From assembly GCA_040507895.1 (NCBI GenBank), contig JBEVNX010000204.1, positions 1 through 16,108 of the forward strand: 16,108 bases of DNA. Direction: 5' to 3'. Shown here piece after piece: positions 8,199 through 15,403 of the stretch. Position 1 is the first letter of the stretch, and every line of letters begins with the position of its first letter. A model generated the notes under the pieces. It saw nothing but the letters and a program-made list of their open reading frames with translations, ran no database searches and was not told where the DNA came from. This DNA is from JBEVNX01 sp040507895. Its GTDB lineage: Bacteria; Desulfobacterota; Binatia; JACPRU01. The position numbers and the translations under genes were made by a program.

Positions 8199-8636
8199 AT
8201 GGAGAGCCCTGCAGTCTACCACGTCAACGTCAATTGCACGAACCTCGAACGCTCACTCGCGTTCTATCAAATGCTCGGATTTCACGAGGTCGTCGACATT
8301 CCCGCCGGGCACATTCCAGGTCTGGGGCTCGACCCGGCCGTCTGTCGTGCCAAGCTGCTGCGCTTGGGCGATGACCCGCGTAGCACCCTGCTCGATCTCA
8401 TCGAATGGCAAACGCCGAAACCGCACGGCGCGCCCTACGCCGACCTCGGCCACACGGGCATCGCACGGCTCTGCTTTCGCGTGAAAGGGCTCGCGGCCAT
8501 GGTGGCCGAGCTCAAATCTCACGGCGTGCGGTTCCTCTCGGAACCGGTGTCCCCGGGTCTCGCGGGCGGCCGGCAAACGTTCGTGTGCTTCTACGATCCC
8601 GACGGCGCGGTGCTCGAGCTGATGGAATTCTTCTAG
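8199..8636 (+). CDS. VOC (glyoxalase/dioxygenase superfamily) protein
   Basis: This 145-aa protein has two beta-alpha-beta-beta-beta modules typical of the vicinal oxygen chelate fold. The first begins HVNVNCTNLERSLAFYQMLG; the second has GIARLCFRVKGLAAMVAELK and ends CFYDPDGAVLELMEFF. Likely metal ligands are the first His (HVN) and the Glu of LELME; others are not certain. VOC members include ring-cleavage dioxygenases, glyoxalases and epimerases. The ATG at 8199 was chosen because GGAGG lies 9 bases upstream; the frame is open earlier but that overlaps the CMD gene. It is the last gene of the LLM-CMD-VOC unit and meets kdsD tail to tail across 78 bp. Confidence 0.85.
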   Translation: MESPAVYHVNVNCTNLERSLAFYQMLGFHEVVDIPAGHIPGLGLDPAVCRAKLLRLGDDPRSTLLDLIEWQTPKPHGAPYADLGHTGIARLCFRVKGLAAMVAELKSHGVRFLSEPVSPGLAGGRQTFVCFYDPDGAVLELMEFF

Positions 8637-8714
8637 AGTGCCCGCAACCGCGCTCGCGCAGCAGACGAGAGATGCCGGAGCCAAGGTACCAAGCTCCCGC
8701 GGATTTACATCGAC

Positions 8715-9764
8715 CTACGCCACGCCGGCCTTCAGCAGGTCGTGCAAGTGAACGACCCCCAGCGGCCGCCCGCTGCGATCGATGATGAAGAGGGCGGTAA
8801 TCGAATGCTTTTCCATCACCGCCAGGGCTTCGGCGCCAAGCGCCCGCTCGCCGATGGTCACCACGCCGCGCTCGGCACCGAGCGCGTGCTCGCGGACGGT
8901 CTTCGGATCCCGCCTCAGCAACTCGCGCACCGGCAGATCGACGACCGACCCGCCGCGCTCGAGCGCGCGGCGCAAGTCTCCGTCACTCAGCACACCGATG
9001 AGCTCGCCCCGCGCGCTCACGACACCGGCATGACCGAGCCGCTTCGCCGTCATCTCGTGGATCGCCTCGCGCAACACCGCGTCGTCGCGCACGATCGGCA
9101 TTTCCTCGCCGCGATGCATGAGATCGGCTACGCGCGCGAGCCGCCGGCCGAGGCTACCGCCGGGATGCAGAAAGGCGAAATCCGTCACGTCGAACCCGCG
9201 GCGTTCCATCAGCACGAGCGCGAGCGCGTCCCCCATGGCGAGGGTCGCCGTCGTGCTCGCCGTCGGTGCGAGCGCCAGCGGACAGGCTTCCTCACGAACG
9301 CTCACGTTGAGCACCACGTCGGCGCTCGTCGCCAGCGTCGAGCTGGCCGCCCCGGTCAGCGCGATCAGCTTGAGACGAAGTCGCTTGAACAGCGGCAGGA
9401 TGGCGAGGATCTCCCTTGTCTCGCCGCTGTACGATACCGCGATCACCGAATCGCCCTTCACGACGGTGCCGAGATCGCCGTGCATGCCCTCTCCCGCGTG
9501 CACGAAAAACGCGGGGGTTCCCGTGCTCGCCAAGGTCGCGGCGATCTTCCGGGCGATGATGCCGGACTTGCCGAGCCCCGTGACGACGACCTTCCCCGCG
9601 GTCGCGGCCAGCAGCTCGACGGCCTGCTCGAGCTCCAAGCCGACGCGCTCGCCGACCGCGCGCACGGCATCCGCCTCGATCTCCAGAACGCGTCGTGCGC
9701 GCTCCACGGCAGTCGCACCCTTCGTCTTGCCAGACGACAGCCGGACTCCCGTCGCCTTCTTCAC
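8715..9764 (-). CDS. kdsD: Arabinose-5-phosphate isomerase KdsD/KpsF
   Basis: It interconverts ribulose 5-phosphate and arabinose 5-phosphate, the first committed step to KDO. The 349-aa protein has an SIS sugar-isomerase domain with VTGLGKSGIIARKIA (residues 61-75), HAGEGMHGD and AVSYSGETREI, then two CBS domains in the C-terminal half (VADLMHRGEEMP onward, ending GVVHLHDLLK). It starts with a GTG that overlaps the kdsA stop (GTGA, 9764-9761). The first 18 or so residues are a lysine-rich extension not found in the 328-aa E. coli enzyme; no better start lies downstream, and the ribosome-binding site is weak, so coupling to kdsA is likely. It is the last gene of the operon here; kdsC and lpt genes do not follow. 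Confidence 0.92.
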   Translation of the reverse strand: MKKATGVRLSSGKTKGATAVERARRVLEIEADAVRAVGERVGLELEQAVELLAATAGKVVVTGLGKSGIIARKIAATLASTGTPAFFVHAGEGMHGDLGTVVKGDSVIAVSYSGETREILAILPLFKRLRLKLIALTGAASSTLATSADVVLNVSVREEACPLALAPTASTTATLAMGDALALVLMERRGFDVTDFAFLHPGGSLGRRLARVADLMHRGEEMPIVRDDAVLREAIHEMTAKRLGHAGVVSARGELIGVLSDGDLRRALERGGSVVDLPVRELLRRDPKTVREHALGAERGVVTIGERALGAEALAVMEKHSITALFIIDRSGRPLGVVHLHDLLKAGVA

Positions 9765-10594
9765 GCGCTCTTCACCACCTCGTCGATCGACTTGAGCTCG
9801 CGCAGCAGCCGCTCGAGCCGATCGAGGGGCCAGTTGTTCGGCCCGTCGCTGAGAGCGTGATCGGGATCCTCGTGGACCTCCATGAACAGCGCGTCGATCC
9901 CGACTGCCACGGCGGCGCGCGCCAAGGCCGGTATGAACTGCCGCTCTCCTCCCGACGCCGTGCCCGTGCCTCCCGGAAGCTGCACGCTGTGGGTGGCGTC
10001 GAAGACGACGGGTACACCCGTCTCGCGAAGGATCATCAGCGACCGCATGTCCGAGACGAGGTTCCGATACCCGAAGCTGAAGCCCCGCTCGCAGACCATG
10101 ACGCCGGCGTTGCCGGTCGAGCGCGCCTTTTCGACCACCGGCACCATCTCCCACGGGGAGAGAAACTGCCCCTTCTTGAGATTCACCGGCTTGCCCGCGC
10201 GGCACACCTCGACGATGAAGTCCGTCTGGCGACAGAGAAACGCGGGAGTTTGCAGCACGTCGGCGACCTCGGCGACCGCCTGGGCCTGCTCGGCCAAGTG
10301 CACGTCGGTGAGAACCGCCACACCGACCTGGCGTCGCACCTCGGCGAGGATCTCGAGGCCACGCTCCATGCCGGGGCCGCGGTACGAGCCGAGCGACGTG
10401 CGGTTCGCCTTGTCGAAGGAGCACTTGAAGACGAGCGGAACGCCGACGCGACGAGCCACCTCGCGGATCCTCTCCGCGTGGCGCAGCACGGATTCGCGGC
10501 TCTCGATGACGCAAGGGCCGGCGATCAGCACGAACGGCCGCCGGGCGCCGATCGCCAGATCGCCGACGCAGACCGTACCGTCATTTGACGACAC
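9761..10594 (-). CDS. kdsA: 3-deoxy-8-phosphooctulonate synthase (KDO8P synthase), metal-dependent type
   Basis: KdsA condenses phosphoenolpyruvate with arabinose 5-phosphate to give KDO 8-phosphate. The 277-aa protein shows IAGPCVIES, KCSFDKANRTS, NLKKGQFLSPWEM and FDATHSVQ. Cys28 in the GPC motif, His202, Glu239 and Asp250 match the four ligands of the metallo-enzyme (Aquifex type); the metal-free E. coli type has Asn at the Cys position. The start is a GTG at 10594, with AAGGAG 4 bases upstream, overlapping the end of pyrG by 14 bp. Its stop overlaps the kdsD start by 4 bp. Confidence 0.95.
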   Translation of the reverse strand: MSSNDGTVCVGDLAIGARRPFVLIAGPCVIESRESVLRHAERIREVARRVGVPLVFKCSFDKANRTSLGSYRGPGMERGLEILAEVRRQVGVAVLTDVHLAEQAQAVAEVADVLQTPAFLCRQTDFIVEVCRAGKPVNLKKGQFLSPWEMVPVVEKARSTGNAGVMVCERGFSFGYRNLVSDMRSLMILRETGVPVVFDATHSVQLPGGTGTASGGERQFIPALARAAVAVGIDALFMEVHEDPDHALSDGPNNWPLDRLERLLRELKSIDEVVKSA

Positions 10595-12236
10595 GGAGCT
10601 CCTTCAGGAGCGGCACCTCCTTCGCCTCGCCGTGATGCGCGAGCGCCGCGCGCACGAACCCGCGAAACATCGGATGACACTCGAGCGGACGCGACTTGAA
10701 CTCGGGATGGAACTGGCTCGCCAGGAACCACGGATGGTCGGCTAGCTCGATCATCTCGACGAGGCCGCCGTCGGGCGAGATTCCGGACAGGACCAGGCCC
10801 CTCTCCTCGAGGACCTGGCGGAAGTCGTTGTTGAACTCGTAGCGGTGTCGGTGACGCTCGGAGATCTTCTTCTTCCCGTACAGCTTCTGCGCAAGAGAGC
10901 CCTCGGCGAGCACGCACGGGTAGGCGCCGAGCCGCATCGTTGCGCCCTTCTGGGTGAGCCCCTTCTGGCTCGTCATCAAGTCGATGACCGGATGGGGTGT
11001 TTCGGGATTCACCTCGGTCGAGTTCGCGGCTTCCAGACCGCAGACGTTGCGCGCGTACTCCACGACGGCCATCTGCATGCCGAAGCAGATGCCGAGGAAC
11101 GGCACCTTGTTCTCTCTCGCGTACTGCACGGTTGCAATCTTACCCTCGGTGCCGCGGGGCCCAAAGCCCATCGGCACCAGGATGCCGTCCGCGTTGCGGA
11201 TCTCGTTGGAGATCCCGTCCTGCTCGATCTTCTCCGAGTCGACGTGGACGATCTCCACCCGGCAGTCGTTGGCCGCCGCGCCGTGCGCGAGCGCCTCGTT
11301 CAGGCTCTTGTACGAATCGGTGAGTCCTACGTACTTGCCGACCATGGCGATCTTCACGCGATCTTTCGGATGCTTGAAGGTCTCGACGTACTTCTCCCAC
11401 TTCTCGAGGTGGGGCGCGCCGGTCCAGATGTTGAGCTTCTGGACGACGCGCTCGTCGAGCCCTTCCTCGTGGAAGATGAGCGGCACTTCGTAGATGCACT
11501 CGACGTCTTTCGCGGTGATCACCGAGTCTTCCTCGACGTTGCAGAAATGCGCGATCTTCTGCTTGATCTTCTTGTCGAGGAAGCGGTCGGTGCGACACAG
11601 CAGTACGTCGGGCTGAATGCCGAGGCCGGTCAGCTCCTTCACGCTGTGCTGCGTCGGCTTGGTCTTCACCTCGCCGGCGGTGGAGATGAACGGCACGAGC
11701 GTGAGGTGGACGTAGAGAATGTCCTCTTTGCCGCGATCCCAGCGAAATTGACGGATGGCTTCCAGGAACGGCAGGCTCTCGATGTCGCCCACCGTGCCAC
11801 CGACCTCGCCCAGTACGATGTCGTAGCCTTCCGAGACCTCGAGAATCCGCCGCTTGATCTCGTCGGTGATGTGCGGGATCACTTGCACGGTTCCGCCGAG
11901 ATAGTCGCCGCGTCTCTCCTTGTTGATGACCTCGAAGTACACGCGGCCGGTGGTGATGTTGTTCCTCTGGCTCATCCGGGTCGAGCAGTACCGCTCGTAG
12001 TGCCCGAGATCGAGATCGGTCTCCGCGCCATCGTCCGTGACGAACACTTCGCCGTGCTGGTACGGGTTCATCGTGCCGGGATCCACGTTGATGTACGGAT
12101 CCATCTTCACCATGGTGACGCGCAGGCCGCGGCTTTCGAGGAGCGCGGCGATCGACGCCGAGGCGAGCCCTTTGCCGAGCGACGACACGACGCCACCGGT
12201 CACGAAGATGAATTTGGTGCGGCTGCGTTCCCTCAT
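10581..12236 (-). CDS. pyrG: CTP synthase
   Basis: PyrG makes CTP from UTP, ATP and glutamine; CTP is the nucleotide that KdsB uses to activate KDO. The 551-aa protein has the N-terminal synthetase domain with TGGVVSSLGKG (residues 13-23) and KMDPYINVDPGTM. The C-terminal class I glutamine amidotransferase domain has nucleophile Cys384 (GICFGMQ) and His510/Glu512 (FHPEF). Its length is normal for the family. GGAGG lies 4 bases before the ATG. The gene follows kdsB by 13 bp and overlaps kdsA by 14 bp, so it sits inside the KDO operon. Confidence 0.97.
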   Translation of the reverse strand: MRERSRTKFIFVTGGVVSSLGKGLASASIAALLESRGLRVTMVKMDPYINVDPGTMNPYQHGEVFVTDDGAETDLDLGHYERYCSTRMSQRNNITTGRVYFEVINKERRGDYLGGTVQVIPHITDEIKRRILEVSEGYDIVLGEVGGTVGDIESLPFLEAIRQFRWDRGKEDILYVHLTLVPFISTAGEVKTKPTQHSVKELTGLGIQPDVLLCRTDRFLDKKIKQKIAHFCNVEEDSVITAKDVECIYEVPLIFHEEGLDERVVQKLNIWTGAPHLEKWEKYVETFKHPKDRVKIAMVGKYVGLTDSYKSLNEALAHGAAANDCRVEIVHVDSEKIEQDGISNEIRNADGILVPMGFGPRGTEGKIATVQYARENKVPFLGICFGMQMAVVEYARNVCGLEAANSTEVNPETPHPVIDLMTSQKGLTQKGATMRLGAYPCVLAEGSLAQKLYGKKKISERHRHRYEFNNDFRQVLEERGLVLSGISPDGGLVEMIELADHPWFLASQFHPEFKSRPLECHPMFRGFVRAALAHHGEAKEVPLLKELRVVK

Positions 12237-12249
12237 GGATCCTCCACGC

Positions 12250-13017
12250 CTACGTGGTCCCGAGCGCTACGGCTCCCTGCGCGGCGAGCTCGTTCGCCCG
12301 CGCGAGATCCTCGGCCGTGTCCACCTCGACGACCGTTTCCGACACCCGGGCGACGAACATCTTCGCCCCGTGCTCGAGCGCACGCAGTTGCTCGAGCCGC
12401 TCCAGTCGTTCGAGCGGGCTCGCCGACCAAGACGTAAAGCGCCGCAAGAACTCCTTCCGATAGCCGTAAACGCCGACGTGCTGCAGCCCGAAACCTTCGA
12501 GCCCCGGTCCATCGCTCGCCGAGTCTCGCCGCGCTGGAATCGGTGCGCGGGAAAAGTACAGCGCAAAGCCATGCTCGTCGGTGACCACCTTCACCACGTT
12601 CGGACTGAGCCATTGGTCGCGATCGCGGAGCGGCACGGCGAGCGTCGCGATCTGGATCGACAGCTCGGAGCACAGGGTTCCGACCAACGGGGCGAGCAAG
12701 GCGTGGCAGACGAACGGCAGATCGCCCTGGATGTTCACGAAGATCTCCGCATCGACCGTCTCGGCGACCTCGGCGACTCGATCGGTCCCGCTCGCGTGAT
12801 CGGGGCGCGTCATCAGCGCCCGGCCTCCAGCGGCGAGGATCACTTCACGGATCCGCTCGTCATCGGTCGCCACTACCACGTCGTCGAAGAGCTCGGTCGC
12901 GACGGTGTTCTCGTAGACCAGGCGCACCATCGGCTTGCCCTGGATCCGAACGAGCGGCTTTCCGGCGAGTCTGGTCGAACCCATTCGCGCGGGGATCACC
13001 GCCAGCGTCTTGAGCAT
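12250..13017 (-). CDS. kdsB: 3-deoxy-manno-octulosonate cytidylyltransferase (CMP-KDO synthetase)
   Basis: KdsB activates KDO as CMP-KDO for transfer to lipid A. The 255-aa protein has the nucleotide-binding start VIPARMGSTRLAGKP, then VVVATDDERI, DHASGTDRVAEV and NIQGDLPFV (residues 95-103); where the usual motif is QGDEP, residue 100 is Leu instead of Glu. VGVYGYRKEFL and the final VDTAEDLARA also match. The ATG at 13017 fits the family start and is directly preceded by seven T residues and a terminator-like hairpin, with no Shine-Dalgarno sequence. An in-frame ATG at codon 12 would remove the IPAR motif, so it is not a credible alternative. Confidence 0.95.
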   Translation of the reverse strand: MLKTLAVIPARMGSTRLAGKPLVRIQGKPMVRLVYENTVATELFDDVVVATDDERIREVILAAGGRALMTRPDHASGTDRVAEVAETVDAEIFVNIQGDLPFVCHALLAPLVGTLCSELSIQIATLAVPLRDRDQWLSPNVVKVVTDEHGFALYFSRAPIPARRDSASDGPGLEGFGLQHVGVYGYRKEFLRRFTSWSASPLERLERLEQLRALEHGAKMFVARVSETVVEVDTAEDLARANELAAQGAVALGTT

Positions 13018-13068
13018 AAAAAAACCGTAGCCGCCGCCCGCGAAGGTCGCGAGGAGACGTGGCTACGG
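13018..13068 (-). terminator. Terminator-like hairpin with T7 directly before the kdsB ATG (possible attenuator)
   Basis: On the minus strand CCGTAGCC (13068-13061) is perfectly complementary to GGCTACGG (13032-13025), and TTTTTTT (13024-13018) follows and touches the ATG. The 28-base loop holds an inner hairpin CGCGA/TCGCG. The shape is that of an intrinsic terminator. It could end the upstream GYD-PlsC-SDR transcript, but it lies downstream of the kdsB promoter, so that transcript must also pass it. Confidence 0.75.
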
Positions 13069-13075
13069 GATTCCT

Positions 13076-13104
13076 TATATAGGAGCGCGGTCCGCGGGTG
13101 TCAA
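13076..13104 (-). promoter_or_regulatory. Sigma70-type promoter of the kdsB-pyrG-kdsA-kdsD operon
   Basis: A perfect TTGACA (13104-13099) is followed after exactly 17 bases by TATATA (13081-13076), one of the closest matches to consensus one can expect in such GC-rich DNA. The predicted transcript would start near 13069-13071, at the base of the hairpin described separately, giving a leader of about 52-54 nt. The promoter lies in the 108 bp between the upstream SDR gene and kdsB. Confidence 0.75.
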
Positions 13105-13125
13105 ACCTTTCGACGAGAATTCGCG

Positions 13126-13899
13126 CTAAACGGCCACCCATCCACCATCGACCGCGATCGCTTGACCGGTTACGTAGCTGCTGGCGTCGCTCGCCAAGAA
13201 GAGCAGCACGCCGTCGAGCTCGCGCAGCTCGCCGGTTCGGCCCATCGGCGTATTGCGACGCATCCAGCGTAGCGCGCGCTCGTCGGCGAACATCGATTCG
13301 GTCATCTCGCTCGGGAACCAGCCCGGGGCGATGGCGTTCACGCGCACTCCCCTGCGCGCCCACTGGGCCGCGAGCTCGCGCGTCAGGTGAACGAGTCCTC
13401 CCTTGCTCGCCGAGTAGCTCGCTTGCGGGATTTGACCCGACGCGACGAGGCCGAGAACCGAGGCTACGTTGATGACCGAGCCTCGTCCCTGCCGAAGCAT
13501 CGCCCGCGCCACGAGCTGAGTGAGCGCGAACTTCGACATGAGGTTGACTTCGAGAACCGCGCGAAAGTGCTCCATCGGCTCGTCTTCGGCCGACACCGCG
13601 CCAGCGATGCCGGCATTGTTCACGAGAACGTCGATCCGCCCGTGGCGGTCGAGCGTCGTGGCCACGAGGCGCTCGAGATCCGCATGAGCGCTCACGTCGG
13701 TCGGCACCGCCAGCGCACGTCCGAGCTCCTTGGCGAGGGCCTCGATGCGGTGCGCTCTACGGGCCGCCAGGACGACGTGCGCACCCGCTGCATGAAGGGC
13801 GTGGACGAAGCGCATGCCGAGCCCGCTCGAAGCGCCGGTCACCACGGCCACCCGATCGTCGAGTCGGAAGAGCCGCTGCGGATCGACCTCGTCGCTCAT
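13126..13899 (-). CDS. SDR-family oxidoreductase (FabG-like)
   Basis: This 257-aa classical SDR has VTGASSGLG (residues 20-28), NNAG (94-97), catalytic Ser147 and YSASK (Tyr162/Lys166), and ends with the typical YVTGQAIAVDGGW. It therefore uses NAD(P) to interconvert an alcohol and a ketone; the substrate is unknown. A GGGGG stretch 6 bases before the ATG may serve as ribosome-binding site. It follows the GYD-acyltransferase gene by 75 bp on the same strand and may share its transcript. It shares only the general fold motifs with the other two SDRs in the window, so it is not an obvious local duplicate of them. Confidence 0.9.
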   Translation of the reverse strand: MSDEVDPQRLFRLDDRVAVVTGASSGLGMRFVHALHAAGAHVVLAARRAHRIEALAKELGRALAVPTDVSAHADLERLVATTLDRHGRIDVLVNNAGIAGAVSAEDEPMEHFRAVLEVNLMSKFALTQLVARAMLRQGRGSVINVASVLGLVASGQIPQASYSASKGGLVHLTRELAAQWARRGVRVNAIAPGWFPSEMTESMFADERALRWMRRNTPMGRTGELRELDGVLLFLASDASSYVTGQAIAVDGGWVAV

Positions 13900-13974
13900 G
13901 GCATACCCCCATGCGGCGCGGGCCGCTGCGAAGGTGGGCGTCGATCGAAGCGAGACGGCGAGCGGGCTCTGTGG

Positions 13975-15000
13975 TCACAGAGTTCCGCCAACGGGCAACG
14001 GCTCGCAGGCCGGACGAGGCGCACGGAGCCGGCTATGCATTTCCTCGCGCATTCGTTCCATGGTCCTGTAGAGGCGGCGGGTCGCCTCGGCGACTTCGGT
14101 GCCCTCGGTGAAACGGATCGGGTCGCCAATCCGCACCTGCACCGGCCCCATGCCGACTTCCTTCGAACCCTTCGGGCGGAGCTCGCGGAGCCCCTCCATG
14201 TAGATGGGAACGACCGGCACCCCCTTGGCGAGCGCGAGGATCGACACGCCGTGACGGAAATGAGCGAGCTTCCCCGTGGTCGAGCGCGTGCCCTCGGGAA
14301 AGATGACGAGCGACCAGCGCCGTTCGAGGAGCCATTCGGCATAGCTGAGAGCCGCCTTGCCGCCACCGCGATGGATCGGAAAGCCGTTCATGGTGAGGGA
14401 CATGTACCAGGGCTGTTTCTGAATCCCCTTCCGCCCTTTCAGGAACCAGCGGTCCGCCGCGCTGCCGAACGCGACGCGTAGGCGGAAGCGCTCGGGAAGC
14501 GCCATGAACAGCGCAAACGGATCCATGTGGCTCGCGTGGTTGCCGATGAAGATCGCGGGATGCTGGAGGCTTTTCAAACGTTCCCGCCCTTCGACCTGGA
14601 ACGGCTTACAGTATCGCCACACGAAGCGGGTCATCGTGTGGTAGCGCATCACGCGGCGGACGAGTTGCGCCCCAAGGCTGATCTGCCACGGGTACGGCCC
14701 GACCGTCTCGGTGGTCTGCCCGAGCAGGCGGACGAAGATGTCTAGATCGATCGCAGGCAAGACGTCCGTGCGTAGGCGGCCGTTCGCCTCGTGCTCGACC
14801 GCCGCGCGAAAGGCCGCGAGATTGTGCGGCGCTTCGACGACCGTGAGGAAGTCGTACGGACCGATGAGCGCAAACTGATCCACGACCTTGGCGTCGATCG
14901 CGTCGAGCTCGCGACGCGCCTCCGCAATCCGCTCCGGGTGCCGCGAGATCGTCTCGAAGCCCGCCGCGTTCAACCGGGTCAGCAGGATGTATCGTGGCAT
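13975..15000 (-). CDS. GYD domain-PlsC acyltransferase fusion protein
   Basis: This 341-aa protein has two parts. Residues 1-95 form a GYD domain: YILLTRLNAAGFETI, LIGPYDFLTVVEAP (the G-x-Y-D motif at 47-50) and LRTDVLPAIDLDIF. After a linker, residues 120-330 form a phospholipid/glycerol acyltransferase with IGNHASHMDPF (HxxxxD motif within residues 154-160) and VIFPEGTRS (234-240), followed by VPVVPIYMEG. PlsC-type enzymes add an acyl chain to lysophosphatidate or related lipids at the inner membrane; no clear transmembrane helix stands out. The frame runs through both domains without a break, so this is a true single ORF. The ATG at 15000 matches the GYD start exactly, though its ribosome-binding site is weak. 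The neighbouring gene encodes a free GYD domain. Confidence 0.88.
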   Translation of the reverse strand: MPRYILLTRLNAAGFETISRHPERIAEARRELDAIDAKVVDQFALIGPYDFLTVVEAPHNLAAFRAAVEHEANGRLRTDVLPAIDLDIFVRLLGQTTETVGPYPWQISLGAQLVRRVMRYHTMTRFVWRYCKPFQVEGRERLKSLQHPAIFIGNHASHMDPFALFMALPERFRLRVAFGSAADRWFLKGRKGIQKQPWYMSLTMNGFPIHRGGGKAALSYAEWLLERRWSLVIFPEGTRSTTGKLAHFRHGVSILALAKGVPVVPIYMEGLRELRPKGSKEVGMGPVQVRIGDPIRFTEGTEVAEATRRLYRTMERMREEMHSRLRAPRPACEPLPVGGTL

Positions 15001-15027
15001 CGCTCCGACCCGCTCCCGCCCGGCGGT

Positions 15028-15327
15028 CTACTTCGTGCCACCCTCCCGCAACATCTGCGTGAAGGCGTCGATGCCGAGCGCCGGCAACGTCGTCAACTGA
15101 ACGGTTCCGCGCGCGCCGAGCTCTACAGAGATTCGGGCGATCACCTCGTTGCTCGGTGCCTCGATGATGTTGATAAAATCGTAGACGCCGAGCACCGCGT
15201 ACTGCGTGACCACGCGCGCCCCCATGCGCTCGATCTCCTGGTTCACTTCCTTCAGCCGCTCGGGGCGCTCCTTGAGGGTCTTGCGCCCCTCGTCCGTCAG
15301 GCTGCTCAGCATGATGTACGTCGCCAT
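15028..15327 (-). CDS. GYD-domain protein
   Basis: This 99-aa protein is a single GYD domain: YIMLSSLTDEGRKTLKERPE, then VLGVYDFINIIEAP with the motif at residues 47-50, and VQLTTLPALGIDAF. The motif falls at the same residue numbers as in the fusion protein encoded 27 bp downstream, so the two are probably tandem duplicates. GYD proteins are small alpha/beta proteins of unknown function. GGAGG lies 8 bases before the chosen ATG; the open frame upstream of it runs into the divergent dehydrogenase gene. It is the first gene of a GYD, GYD-PlsC, SDR series and diverges from the alcohol dehydrogenase gene across 76 bp. Confidence 0.85.
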   Translation of the reverse strand: MATYIMLSSLTDEGRKTLKERPERLKEVNQEIERMGARVVTQYAVLGVYDFINIIEAPSNEVIARISVELGARGTVQLTTLPALGIDAFTQMLREGGTK

Positions 15328-15403
15328 CGCGCTAGCCTCCAGCTCCGCGCATATACCGCCGACGGGCTTTGCGTGTAAACTCGCGCGAAGCCCGGAGGTC
15401 GCC

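Noticed and set aside
8637..8714. Terminator between the convergent VOC and kdsD genes
   Set aside because: No GC-rich hairpin with a T run could be found in the 78 bp.
8742..9860. 372-codon plus-strand open frame
   Set aside because: It is antisense to kdsD and shows low-complexity Arg/His/Asp-rich composition without a domain.
10845..12437. 530-codon plus-strand open frame
   Set aside because: It lies opposite pyrG and the end of kdsB, both of which have full family motifs; it is a high-GC antisense frame.
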